The position numbers and the translations under genes are program-made. From NCBI GenBank assembly GCA_021404565.1, contig JAAWWF010000081.1:1-54882 (forward strand): DNA of 54,882 nt, in the 5' to 3' direction. The stretch comes from Roseivirga sp. (GTDB taxonomy: Bacteria > Bacteroidota > Bacteroidia > Cytophagales > Cyclobacteriaceae). Below are positions 1 to 8,960 of the stretch, piece after piece; the first letter of the stretch is position 1; every line of letters begins with the position of its first letter. The notes beneath the pieces were generated by a model. That model searched no databases. It saw only the letters and a program-made list of their open reading frames with translations, and was not told the origin of the DNA.

Positions 1-1
1 A

Positions 2-361
2 GTAATCGCCTCTTTTGAAGACCTGAGAGGTATTGATTTTAAGACAATTCTCGGTTCTGTAACCCGTTTTGATGAGCCGGAAACTACGCAATTGCCTCCC
101 TATACTGAATCGATGAGCATGCACTACTGGCATATGAAATCAGGAGAAATTGATAATCAAAAGCCTCACCTACAGGATGAGATTTATGTGATACTGGAAG
201 GGCAGGGTGCCGTGGAGGTGGATGGTGAGGTTTCCGAGGTGAAGACGGGAGATATCATTTTTGTACCGGCCAAAATGGAGCATCATTTTATCGCCAATAA
301 AGGTGATATGCGCATTCTGATCTTCTTTGCCCCCAACTGGGATGGAAAATCCACCCGCTAA
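2..361 (+). CDS. Cupin domain protein, 5' end outside window
   Basis: Small single-domain cupin; 119 residues are visible. The frame is open back to the first bases of the window and the only start-like codon inside (TTG at 92) has coding sequence before it, so I treat the gene as cut by the window edge. The barrel core is clear: a His/Glu motif in PHLQDEIYVILEG, then GAVEVDGEVSEVKTGD, then IIFVPAKMEHHF, matching cupin motifs 1 and 2 with probable metal-binding His and Glu. Substrate is unknown; members of this Cupin_2 type include small sugar or metabolite-binding proteins and metal-dependent enzymes. The stop lies 123 bases from the convergent lipoprotein gene. Confidence 0.8.
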   Translation, partial: VIASFEDLRGIDFKTILGSVTRFDEPETTQLPPYTESMSMHYWHMKSGEIDNQKPHLQDEIYVILEGQGAVEVDGEVSEVKTGDIIFVPAKMEHHFIANKGDMRILIFFAPNWDGKSTR

Positions 362-450
362 AAAGTAATCTCCTTATCTCAAATTACGGAGTCTTCAGAT
401 ACAATCAGAAGAAAGCGAATCATTATGCAAAATATTTCGCTGTTTTTTAG

Positions 451-464
451 GCGAGATATCTCGC
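451..464. other. 14-bp perfect palindrome between convergent genes
   Basis: GCGAGATATCTCGC is a perfect self-complementary 14-mer in the 122-base gap between the cupin gene and the convergent lipoprotein gene. A run of six T precedes it on the plus strand rather than following it, so it does not look like a classical terminator on either strand. It could be a weak hairpin or a protein-binding site; no role is proposed. Confidence 0.35.
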
Positions 465-483
465 TCACCTCATAAAGTCCCGG

Positions 484-1893
484 CTACTGATCCTGCAAAG
501 CCCTGCGCTCATCCCAATAGGCCTTCAGGTAGTTGGCTACGGTATCTGTCTTCTTGAACTGATTGGCCTCAAGCAAGCGATAGTACTCCCCTATTTTACG
601 CCCGGAGGTGGTTTCGGGAGCCTTCTCGATCAGGTATTTGTAGCCACTAATAAAACGGGCTTGCAAGGTGCTGTCTTCTTCGGAGAAGTAAGGGTTATAG
701 TCCATACCATCATCCAGAATATAGGACACCAGGTCGGAGGCCTCGTTGGTGGCATAGTCGGGCGCTATGAAATCAGGGTGTTTTTGGGCAAACTGCTCCC
801 ATAAAACGATATGTCGCGCTATCTCTACAGGTTCTACCATCAGGGAACCTTCATCCCAATAGCCAAGCGTATAGCTTAGCAGAAAAATATCCAGGAATTC
901 CCCCATGGTATCGCTTACTATCGGGTAGAGGTATCTTCTGACAAATGCGGGGCTCTGGCTGAAATAAGCATCCCCCTGATAGCTCGTAAACTCATAGCCC
1001 AGCTTTCTGACCTCTCGCCTGAGTATGATACCCAGTGGGTGTTCGGGTTCATCATAGCGATTAATCCGGTCATCGTAGTATTTGTACTCCGGATGGTACC
1101 ATAAGTTCTCTCCACCCAATGCCAGGGCAGCCTCTCTGTAATCTTTTAAAAACTGCCAGAAATGCGTATCGGCAATAGAGTCTTGCGCTGCCAGACGAGT
1201 CGGCAGGTTCCAGAGTGCGGTGTCCTCCAGCAGTATAGTGGGGTAGACATCTTTATTGATGTAATGTGCCACTTTTTCCATATCTGCATCTACGATACTG
1301 TTGATTTGCCGGGCCCCACGGGTGGTATTAAAAGCAATAAAGGTCCAGTACACTCCACGTAAAGAGTCTTTTTCCAGGTCGTAAAGCTCTTTTACACTGC
1401 TGTTGATACCCAGAAAACCCAGGTAGCGTTCATCCGCGTTCACCACTTTCAAGCCCATAGCTTCGGCCTTTTCAGAAAGCTGAGCCATGTAAAACAGATT
1501 GTCGTCAGCAGGAATATAAAAGTTATCAGGGTCTGGAGAATTGCTTTTGAGTTTGTCAATCTGGCTGTCAGAAATACCAACCCTCACCAGTACATTTTCG
1601 CGGATATATTGAAGCCCCGCTGTATCGGGTAAAAACTCAACCCGATAGCTTTCCAGGCTATCGCTGAAAACTCCCGTAAAATCAGGGTCACGGGAGGGAA
1701 TTACCTCAGGCTCCGGCTCCGGTTCAGGGATTGATTCAGGTTCAGGTTTAGGTGCTGGTGCAGGTGTTTGGGTAGTGTCTCGTGCGGCTGCTGCCTTCGG
1801 CTGTTCCTCCACAGTCTTCCCCTCACCAGCAGCCCCGCAGGCTGATACTGCCATAGTCAATACAATACCCAGATACAAGAAAGTACGGCTCAT
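484..1893 (-). CDS. Predicted lipoprotein, last gene of the DUF4132 operon
   Basis: 469 residues. Signal peptide with lipobox AVSAC (Cys19), so probably lipid-anchored in the envelope. A Pro/Glu-rich low-complexity linker follows at about residues 40-70, then a mostly helical acidic/aromatic domain to the C-terminus. I do not recognise the family and see no convincing catalytic motif. Its ATG overlaps the stop of the DUF4132 gene by 4 bases (1890-1893), indicating translational coupling, so its function is probably linked to the two upstream genes. The region around residues 280-420 (RRYLYPIVSDTMGEFLDIF and onward) is the best conserved-looking part. Confidence 0.75.
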   Translation of the reverse strand: MSRTFLYLGIVLTMAVSACGAAGEGKTVEEQPKAAAARDTTQTPAPAPKPEPESIPEPEPEPEVIPSRDPDFTGVFSDSLESYRVEFLPDTAGLQYIRENVLVRVGISDSQIDKLKSNSPDPDNFYIPADDNLFYMAQLSEKAEAMGLKVVNADERYLGFLGINSSVKELYDLEKDSLRGVYWTFIAFNTTRGARQINSIVDADMEKVAHYINKDVYPTILLEDTALWNLPTRLAAQDSIADTHFWQFLKDYREAALALGGENLWYHPEYKYYDDRINRYDEPEHPLGIILRREVRKLGYEFTSYQGDAYFSQSPAFVRRYLYPIVSDTMGEFLDIFLLSYTLGYWDEGSLMVEPVEIARHIVLWEQFAQKHPDFIAPDYATNEASDLVSYILDDGMDYNPYFSEEDSTLQARFISGYKYLIEKAPETTSGRKIGEYYRLLEANQFKKTDTVANYLKAYWDERRALQDQ

Positions 1894-4526
1894 CTTCTGA
1901 TCTGGCTTAGAATAGTGGAGTCGGTGATTTTATCGTCAGCAGCCAGTAGCATGGCTTTGCTCAACACCAACGACAAACCCCGATCTCCTTCAAAAGGAAT
2001 AAACAGATTTCCTGTATCCATGCCCTTTCCCCTGGCCGGTACTATGCACAAGTATTGATCATTGGGTTCCATCAAAATGTTTGTGCTACCTATATGAATT
2101 TTATATTCTCTCACCATCCCCCTCACTCTCAGAAATTTTCCGTCAATGCGGACCACATCTCTGATCTTTAGCCTTGGTACCAGCCGCTCTAAAACCTCTT
2201 TGCGGGTTTTAGCCATTTTGTTTAAATCGCCAAAGGAGTAGCTCTGCCAATAGTCATTGTGTTGCCTTGTGACATTACCACCGGAATCTACCCAGGCAGG
2301 GTCGTTGCCAACACTGGCGACCCCCACGAAAAGGTCGGCATCGCGCATGGCCTCTGAAAATACTATTTTAGGTACGTCTATCAGCGGAATTGCCTGATCG
2401 CTTTGATTCATAAACCTGAGTTGATCAGTGGCCACACAGTCCCAGATACCGGCATCGTTAAAAGCATCTTCCATATACACCTCATTGATCCAATACTCGA
2501 CATTGATTCCCCAATGAGGCAAAGAAAGGCGACAAACCTCCCCTTCACGCCCATCATCATAGCAGCCCAGCAGTTGGTAGTTCCAGTTGCGAATAGCTGA
2601 TAAGGCTTTGAACTGGTGCTGTTTCAGAATATGCGCAGCCATGCGGTTGCTATAAACCACGGTATTTACCTCAGCATCAGTCAGCAGGTATATCTCCCTG
2701 TAGACCTGCTTAATAGGCTGTTGCCAGCTAAGACTATCCAGTTTATCGCGCCAGGCGAGCACTACCTCTGTAGCCGAGTCAATGGGGTGCCAAAGATTAA
2801 CCTCTGTAGCTTCAGGTAAAATGCTGATCTGATTCCCATCCAAATCCTCCCATTGGTCGTTGTGCCAAATGCCGGCATATATCTGATTTTCTGTCTTGAA
2901 ATTCCACAGGAGTCTTCTGCTGATGGCAGATACCAGACCATGATGATGATAGTATTTGACAAAGTGCTCATAGCTCATAGAACGGTCCAGGATAAAGCTT
3001 CGGTCAATCCTGTCGCGCTGCGCAGTGCTGTATTTCTGAATTTGCCGGAGTTCCGCCTTTAGCTTGCGCAAGAGGTCGGATAGCTTCTTGTTTTCCCTGA
3101 TAAATGCAGGAGGCGTCTTTTGCACTTTACCATCAGGTTTTAACCAGGTCATTTGGGTTTTACCTACCCCTGCCATGGCAATACGCAGCGTATAGTCAGC
3201 AAAACTCACTTCTTTTTGGCCCGCTGTCAACCCGAAGTCAGGAATGGACATTTCCTCGATTTCCTGGGCAGATATCCCTCGTTTGGCGGAGGCTTCTTCC
3301 AGGTACTTTTGAATGAGTTTCCGGGTATTGTTCTGTGATATTTTGAGCTTGAGTCGCGACAAATGGCTGATGCCTTCCAGCCCTTTGCTATGGGCCAACA
3401 CATAGATGGCGGCATTGCCAACCCCCGCTGCTGCCGGGCCTACTCCCGGTATTTTTTTGAAGCAACGTTCAGTCAAACCAGCCAGGTTTGTCAGGGTTTT
3501 GGTATCATGAAAATGAACCATACTCCAGACCATTCCTTTGAGCACTGTAGCATTTTTATCATGCAACAAAATCTGTTTCCTATAGATATATTCGCCACTT
3601 CTATTATTGAGGGTTTCTGCAAACTCTTTGACCTCCATTCCAATGACCGTGGCAATAGTATCATTGACAACAGCCTTGAAACGAATTTGCCCAATTTTTT
3701 GAATGATAGATTGTGATACCTCGGCATAGTCCTGAGCGGGTTTCCCTCCAGATGCTTTAACTGCATGATAAAAGAATTCATGCCAAGGCAACGCCTCTTC
3801 CCGAGACATCGCTTCAAGGACCTGGTTTACATGATGCCCAAAATTATCATGCTCACTCAACCGATAGACTGGGGCAACTGGTTCTGCCCCCTGCTCTGCG
3901 GGTAATAGCTTCATGAGTTTGCGCTTTAGCTTAGGCATTTCGGGGCCCCAGTTCACTCGTCTATATTCAAATTCGGGGCCGTTAATCAATCCTTTGAGAA
4001 ACGCCTGAAACAGTGCTGACAACTTAGTTCTCTCGGCTCTCTTAGTTACTTGCATTACAAGATATCCTAATGGCCATACGGTAAGGTCAGGACGTGTTTC
4101 ACGGATACTCAGACAAAAATGGGTAAGCAGCTTTTTAAGGTCTTTCTCCCCAAAATCGGTTTTGGTTTTAAAAAGCTGCTCCAACAATCGGATTTTGAGG
4201 TGGTGCTGTGGAAAACTCATCGAATGAGTGATTCCCTTTTTTGCGGGGGCTTGTTTTTCCGCCTCAATGTTAATGATCAAGTAGTAAATGAACTGAATTT
4301 TATATTTATCATCTTCTTTTTTGAGTGATTTGAATTCAGGCAATTCTGAAAACCTGACTTCTTTCCAATAAGGATCATCTTGCCTTGTGAACCGATCATA
4401 GATTTGATCCAGCAGGTTCTGGAACTCCTTATTTCTTTCAACCGGTATTTTCTCACCGATAAGTTCTGATGTACTCTTTTCAGGCGTTCGTGAAGTGAGT
4501 TCCTTTAAAAAATCTTTAAGTCCCAT
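1890..4526 (-). CDS. DUF4132 domain protein (MolR/YehI-like)
   Basis: 878 residues, no signal peptide, probably cytoplasmic. The middle and C-terminal parts carry what I recognise as the DUF4132 signature: IPDFGLTAGQ near residue 430, FILDRSMSYEHFVKYYHHHG, ATEVNLWHPIDSATEVVLAW, IKQVYREIYLLTDAEVNTVV, and a C-terminal block with GKFLRVRGMVREYKIHIGS, NILMEPNDQYLCIVP and FIPFEGDRGLSLVLSKAMLL. The family includes E. coli MolR/YehI, whose biochemical role is not established. The N-terminal 400 residues look like alpha-helical repeats. It starts 3 bases after the stop of the small Gly-Gly-ended protein and overlaps the downstream lipoprotein by 4 bases, so the three genes form one tight operon. Confidence 0.85.
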   Translation of the reverse strand: MGLKDFLKELTSRTPEKSTSELIGEKIPVERNKEFQNLLDQIYDRFTRQDDPYWKEVRFSELPEFKSLKKEDDKYKIQFIYYLIINIEAEKQAPAKKGITHSMSFPQHHLKIRLLEQLFKTKTDFGEKDLKKLLTHFCLSIRETRPDLTVWPLGYLVMQVTKRAERTKLSALFQAFLKGLINGPEFEYRRVNWGPEMPKLKRKLMKLLPAEQGAEPVAPVYRLSEHDNFGHHVNQVLEAMSREEALPWHEFFYHAVKASGGKPAQDYAEVSQSIIQKIGQIRFKAVVNDTIATVIGMEVKEFAETLNNRSGEYIYRKQILLHDKNATVLKGMVWSMVHFHDTKTLTNLAGLTERCFKKIPGVGPAAAGVGNAAIYVLAHSKGLEGISHLSRLKLKISQNNTRKLIQKYLEEASAKRGISAQEIEEMSIPDFGLTAGQKEVSFADYTLRIAMAGVGKTQMTWLKPDGKVQKTPPAFIRENKKLSDLLRKLKAELRQIQKYSTAQRDRIDRSFILDRSMSYEHFVKYYHHHGLVSAISRRLLWNFKTENQIYAGIWHNDQWEDLDGNQISILPEATEVNLWHPIDSATEVVLAWRDKLDSLSWQQPIKQVYREIYLLTDAEVNTVVYSNRMAAHILKQHQFKALSAIRNWNYQLLGCYDDGREGEVCRLSLPHWGINVEYWINEVYMEDAFNDAGIWDCVATDQLRFMNQSDQAIPLIDVPKIVFSEAMRDADLFVGVASVGNDPAWVDSGGNVTRQHNDYWQSYSFGDLNKMAKTRKEVLERLVPRLKIRDVVRIDGKFLRVRGMVREYKIHIGSTNILMEPNDQYLCIVPARGKGMDTGNLFIPFEGDRGLSLVLSKAMLLAADDKITDSTILSQIRR

Positions 4527-4529
4527 AAA

Positions 4530-4922
4530 TCAGCCTCCTACCAACGGGGTCAGTTTGATAAAACTAATGGTGGTATGCTGATTGAGCAGAAGTTCCTCAT
4601 CAAGGTCTTCACACTGTGTGTCGTCTACCAGTAAGAAATAGGCATTTTGTTGAAAAGCCTCAAGAGCCGTATAAACCTGCTTTTCCACATCTACTTCTTT
4701 CCCCTTTTTCATCTTAAACCCATTCAGCGTTTGTTCAGAAGCCGATGGCTGAACCAACCCTCTGAAATACTCTGGCAAGCGTGTATTATAGTTTTTCACC
4801 TCCGCTTCAACCCGGGAGGCAATGATATCACGCACTGTAATTCTTTCTTTTTCTATCTGAATGCTGATTTCGTTGAGGATATCTCCTCCGGCCGTTTCAT
4901 CCTTGATTAATAATTCAGTCAT
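4530..4922 (-). CDS. Small protein with predicted beta-grasp (ubiquitin-like) fold and C-terminal Gly-Gly
   Basis: 130 residues, first gene of the operon. Reading it as secondary structure gives two strands (TELLIKDETA, ILNEISIQIE), a helix introduced by ITVRDIIASRVEAEV, a central insertion, then strands YFLLVDDTQ and TISFIKLTPLVGG. This beta-beta-alpha-beta order and the C-terminus match MoaD/ThiS-type ubiquitin-like proteins, whose terminal Gly-Gly is activated by E1-like enzymes. I recall similar proteins ending in LTPLVGG beside DUF4132 genes in other phyla, but could not check this. The stop codon directly follows the second Gly. Fold and function are inference; the terminal Gly-Gly and the 3-base gap to the DUF4132 gene are direct observation. 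Confidence 0.75.
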   Translation of the reverse strand: MTELLIKDETAGGDILNEISIQIEKERITVRDIIASRVEAEVKNYNTRLPEYFRGLVQPSASEQTLNGFKMKKGKEVDVEKQVYTALEAFQQNAYFLLVDDTQCEDLDEELLLNQHTTISFIKLTPLVGG

Positions 4923-5040
4923 AACACTCTTTTAATTTGACCCCAGAAGTTAAACAAGCCCGGGAGTTTTGTCAATCTGTTTGGCTGAATAGTTTAGGGG
5001 CCGGTTGATAGTTTGAAATGTTGAATGATAGATTTTGAAT

Positions 5041-5553
5041 CAATTCACTCCGTTCCTGCTTACTTCATCGCATTGCAAATGCTCGGCTTTCTTCTATCAA
5101 CCTAAAGCGTCCTCGTTTCCGCTGCGCTCAAACAAGGACGAGAGTTGTGGAGCTAATGCAGTGATACAACCACCCCTGACCCCTCCTTTTTTAAGGAGGG
5201 GATTTAGAACAGAGATAGCTTAAAAAGCACTTGTCGAAGAAAGGATACAGTTCGGAATCACAATCAAAAATCCAACTGTTATAAGGAGGTTGAGATCAAG
5301 TAATGGGGAAAAAGTATCGCAAACAAGGAACTGAAAACGGTTACAATTCCCCTCCTACCAGGAGGGGATTTAGAACAGAGATAGCTTAAAAAGCACTTGT
5401 CGAAGAAAGGATACAGTTCGGAATCACAATCAAAAATCCAACTGTTATAAGGAGGTTGAGATCAAGTAATGGGGAAAAGTATCGCAAACAAGGAACTGAA
5501 AACGACTACAATTCCCCTCCTACCAGGAGGGGTTAGGGGTGGTCAGCCATTCC
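5041..5553. repeat. Large tandem repeat, copy 1 (about 513 bp)
   Basis: First copy of a long direct repeat whose second copy begins 554 bases downstream. It contains one unit of about 160 bp (5041-5200) starting CAATTCACTCCGTTCCTGCT, followed by two tandem copies of a 166-bp subunit starting GATTTAGAACAGAGATAGCT at 5201 and 5367. Self-complementary C/G-rich boxes such as CCCTCCTTTTTTAAGGAGGG occur at unit junctions and could form hairpins. Differences between copies are scattered single bases. Confidence 0.9.
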
Positions 5554-5594
5554 ATGACACTCAAATAATCCCACTAGGGATGCCAAATTCTGAA

Positions 5595-6107
5595 CAATTC
5601 ACTCCGTTCCTGCTTACTTCATCGCATTACAAATGCTCGGCTTTCGGTTATCAACCTAAAGCGTCCTCGTTTCCGCTGTGCTCAAACAAGGACGAGAGTT
5701 GTGGAGCTAATGCAGTGATACAACCACCCCTGCCCCCTCCTTTTTTAAGGAGGGGATTTAGAACAGAGATAGCTTAAAAAGCACTTGTCGAAGAAAGGAT
5801 ACAGTTCGGAATCACAATCAAAAATCCAACTGTTATAAGGAGGTTGAGATCAAGTAATGGGGAAAAAGTATCGCAAACGGGGAACTGAAAACGACTACAA
5901 TTCCCCTCCTCCGAGGAGGGGATTTAGAACAGAGATAGCTTAAAAAGCACTTGTCGAAGAAAGGATACAGTTCGGAATCACAATCAAAAATCCAACTGTT
6001 ATAAGGAGGTTGAGATCAAGTAATGGGGAAGAAGTATCGCAAACAAGGAACTGAAAACGGTTACAATTCCCCTCCTCCGAGGAGGGGTTAGGGGTGGTCA
6101 GCCATTC
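5595..6107. repeat. Large tandem repeat, copy 2 (about 513 bp)
   Basis: Second copy of the 5041-5553 segment, separated from it by a 41-bp unrelated spacer (5554-5594). It has the same internal order: the roughly 160-bp unit at 5595-5754, then 166-bp subunits at 5755 and 5921. It is directly followed by a partial third first-type unit (6106-6132, CTGTGCTCAAACAAGG and onward), so the array reads A-B-B-spacer-A-B-B-A'. The near identity of the copies points to recent amplification. Confidence 0.9.
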
Positions 6108-6463
6108 CGCTGTGCTCAAACAAGGTCGAGAGGTACATAACGCCCACAGTTGAGAGTCGAATGGGCAGCAAACCCAATGCACCGATTTCCATAAAAAAAC
6201 CCGCGGTAACATCAGAAGGCTGATGTACCCTCCGATGCCCCATACGGGAATAAGTGTTTGTCAAAGAGCATGAAATTCCTGACAGACCACGGAAGGTATA
6301 AATTCCCAATGGAAAAAGGGAAAAATCGATACATCATTTATTGATGGACGGGGCTCCTATACTACATCATTAATACATCTATTGCGGTAAAAAACCTTCA
6401 TTAAATCAAATCAGAGCTATTTCTGATTCTCATCAATTTTGCATCAATAATTGTCGCCTAAGC

Positions 6464-8740
6464 TTAGAATTTCCCTGAAGAATTGACCAGAAAGAGATTG
6501 CTTGAATACAAATGATGTACAAAATTGGAAGGCATAGGAGTAGTCAACAGTTCATTAGGAATGCCAATTTTCTGCTCCTGGATAACGTAAGCAGGGTCAC
6601 TATTCAGTGGAAATGAAAAGGTCATTGAAAATGGCAAATTGGGCACCCCTATCACACTTAGATAGAGATCACCCGTCCGGGTGTCCCGGTCCTGGGCTGC
6701 TGATGCATTGATACCACCAATAATCGTTCCTTTGGGTAGCCGCATCAGCATGGAAAAGGTACTGGATACGGGTTCGATTTGCAAGGTAATGTGGCGTCTG
6801 TTACCGGTGGTATCTTCCGCTATTACCTTATGCTGGAGATAATCTCTATTCACCAGCGCTGCCTCTTGTGTAATGAGTTCCCGCTTACGATCGGGATTGA
6901 GCCCTACCATGTCGGTGGTGAGCACCTCAGCTTCACTGAGGTAAGCGTCATTCCAATCATCCATCATATTGGGTCGGCTATACCAGTGAGCCGTACTGTC
7001 ACTGACCACATAACTCAGGAAGCTATGCCGTGGAGTGGTTTCGGTATACCCCTTACCAGTAAACAACAGCACCTGCCCGATAAGTGCAATAAGCAGCCCT
7101 GTATACACCACCAGGCGATGATGCAAGCCACTGACCATTTTGTAAGCCGGTATAAGAAAGGGGAAGAAAAAAACCAGGAAGAGCATGGTACCAAAGGGCA
7201 GCCCCATCCCAAAAACTATAAAGATCATATAAGCCATAGGGATCCAGAGGCCAAGGGGAATAAACAAGGCCACCATCTGCCCTACTGCATAGGGTACACC
7301 CCTTTTTAGCTCAATTTTTAGGAAGAGGTAACTCAGGTACACGACCAGGGCTATGAGTATCGGGAAATAGAGAATATAACCACCCGTGGGAGTAAATAGC
7401 TTTACAGGAATGATCAGTAAGATGGAAAACAACAATGCCCCCAGGTAAGTAGACTCAAAAGACCCCTTCAACGACCTTTTAAAAACCAAACCGAATGACA
7501 AAAGGGCCAGTCCCACTATCACAATCAATGTATTGCCCATTTGATACTTATTGCTGGCAAACCAGGTAGAATCCGTGTCAGCCAGCAGGTTGGTAAGCTG
7601 CTGATAGCCAAAAAGAATCAGCATGGCTACCACCAGAGAAAGCAGCATAAGTCCACTACCGGCAAAGATAGATTTCCACTTAGTTCGTTTTTGTTTATTC
7701 CCCTTAACCACACAAAGCACCCATAAGAGCACCGTAAGTAAGATCAGTGGTAAATCCAGGCTTTGAGAGTAGACCATAAGCCAGCCTCCCATTGGATTGA
7801 AGAAAATCACATCACTGGCCTTGGTTTCGCTCAGATCCATATTGCCAAAGTGTCTGACCATACCCAGCATATGGTCGCCATGATGCTGCAGACTACGCTG
7901 ATCAATATTATCAGGAGTATCAGCCGGACTATGGTAATAGGCCCAACCATCGATAAAGGCAGAGTTGATGCCTGTGATACCGGTATGCTTAAACTCGGTA
8001 AAATCAGTTCCATTGGGCATGAGCTTGTAAATTTCATAGGCCAAAGAGTTGCTGATTGGCTTCTTTACCGCTTTTTTAAACTCTCTGAGCATCCAGCCAT
8101 TTTCCGAGGTGGTTTCAAAGGAATAGGCGCTACCGCTATTACCACGCGCCTCAAAGTTAAGAATGAGGCCAATGCCCTCGATATTATCATAATTATCAAC
8201 AAAGTAGTTGGCCCCATCAAGACCCATTTCTTCCGAATCGGTAAACAGAAAGATCACATCATTCTCCAGGGTACTGGATTTGGTAAGCATATCGATCACC
8301 TCCATTTGAGCTGCTACAGCCGCCCCATCATCAGCGGCTGCAGCTGTATTGATCTGGCTATCGTAGTGACTGGCGACCAGAATGGCTTTACCATTGGGAT
8401 TAGTCCCTTTCAGGGTAGCTATAATATTTTTCACAAAAGCAGCATCCACCCAGTTGCTGCCACGATCGAAATCGATGCCCGACTGAATTTCTACTTCCAG
8501 TCCCTTTTGCCTGCAATATTCCGCGATATAATTCCTCACCTTTTCATGAGCGGAAGTGCCTGAGGCATGCGGCTCGGCAGCTACCTCGCGCAGGTAATGC
8601 ATGGCCCGCTCAGCGGAAAAGGAGTCTGTATCACTGGCAGGTATAACTTCCGGAGGCAGTGAAGCCCTGAAGCTGATAATGGAGACAATGACAATAAACA
8701 GGAAGATAAGGACTCCGGGGGTTTTGGATTGGGCAGACAT
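6464..8740 (-). CDS. M28-family zinc peptidase with C-terminal polytopic membrane domain
   Basis: 758 residues. One N-terminal membrane segment (about 8-26) precedes an M28 aminopeptidase domain (about 40-310). Expected zinc and catalytic residues are present: H125 in VASHYDSQ, D137/D138 in AAADDGAAVA, E170/E171 in FTDSEEMG, E197 in NFEARG and H270 in AYYHSPADT. Around eight hydrophobic segments follow (about 320-600), then a soluble C-terminal domain. This architecture matches the Fxna/ERMP1-like group, with the catalytic domain expected in the periplasm. Likely role is aminopeptidase-type peptide trimming; substrate unknown. It is transcribed alone, facing away from the gene at 8961. Confidence 0.9.
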   Translation of the reverse strand: MSAQSKTPGVLIFLFIVIVSIISFRASLPPEVIPASDTDSFSAERAMHYLREVAAEPHASGTSAHEKVRNYIAEYCRQKGLEVEIQSGIDFDRGSNWVDAAFVKNIIATLKGTNPNGKAILVASHYDSQINTAAAADDGAAVAAQMEVIDMLTKSSTLENDVIFLFTDSEEMGLDGANYFVDNYDNIEGIGLILNFEARGNSGSAYSFETTSENGWMLREFKKAVKKPISNSLAYEIYKLMPNGTDFTEFKHTGITGINSAFIDGWAYYHSPADTPDNIDQRSLQHHGDHMLGMVRHFGNMDLSETKASDVIFFNPMGGWLMVYSQSLDLPLILLTVLLWVLCVVKGNKQKRTKWKSIFAGSGLMLLSLVVAMLILFGYQQLTNLLADTDSTWFASNKYQMGNTLIVIVGLALLSFGLVFKRSLKGSFESTYLGALLFSILLIIPVKLFTPTGGYILYFPILIALVVYLSYLFLKIELKRGVPYAVGQMVALFIPLGLWIPMAYMIFIVFGMGLPFGTMLFLVFFFPFLIPAYKMVSGLHHRLVVYTGLLIALIGQVLLFTGKGYTETTPRHSFLSYVVSDSTAHWYSRPNMMDDWNDAYLSEAEVLTTDMVGLNPDRKRELITQEAALVNRDYLQHKVIAEDTTGNRRHITLQIEPVSSTFSMLMRLPKGTIIGGINASAAQDRDTRTGDLYLSVIGVPNLPFSMTFSFPLNSDPAYVIQEQKIGIPNELLTTPMPSNFVHHLYSSNLFLVNSSGKF

Positions 8741-8759
8741 AAGCGATGGAAAAAATCAG

Positions 8760-8781
8760 TATCTCCTAAAATACGGAGATA
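8760..8781. other. Short inverted repeat just upstream of the M28 peptidase start
   Basis: TATCTCC at 8760-8766 pairs with GGAGATA at 8775-8781, with an 8-base loop, 20 bases ahead of the peptidase start codon on the minus strand. It could be a leader hairpin or operator. No family of regulator is suggested. Confidence 0.3.
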
Positions 8782-8960
8782 TCCTGAATTAGCCGACCAG
8801 GGGTTAATGGTTATCAGTTATTGGTTTATTAGTGTCAGTCCAGCAAGTTGGACACTCATTGACACCAGCTAAAAGAACCGGCACATCTTGAATAAGAAAG
8901 ATCACATTTGCCCGGAGCCAGGCCTTCCTTCAAAACCTGAGAGTAAGGAGGTTGGGTTCT

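Larger units (their letters stand above)
4923..6463. other. 1.5-kb gene-free region dominated by tandem repeats
   Basis: No credible protein-coding gene is seen. Short open frames here lie inside repeated DNA and have no recognisable protein features. Positions 5041-6132 are the repeat array listed separately. 4923-5040 is AT-rich spacer upstream of the DUF4132 operon and should hold its promoter. 6133-6463 is non-repetitive within the window and leads to the 3' end of the peptidase gene; nothing in it was identified. Confidence 0.7.

Noticed and set aside
451-464. Rho-independent terminator
   Set aside because: The six-T run is 5' of the stem on the plus strand, and no T-run follows it on either strand.
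5041-6132. CRISPR-like array
   Set aside because: Units are 160-166 bp, mostly direct-adjacent with only one 41-bp spacer, and there are no short spacers or cas genes; it is tandem duplication.
6088-6309. Minus-strand 73-90 codon frames downstream of the repeat array
   Set aside because: They run from repeat DNA into the unexplained 6133-6463 stretch without ribosome-binding signal or recognisable protein; possible but unsupported.
7763-8563. 266-codon plus-strand open frame
   Set aside because: It lies opposite the M28 peptidase domain, whose catalytic motifs are clear; the antisense frame has no recognisable features.
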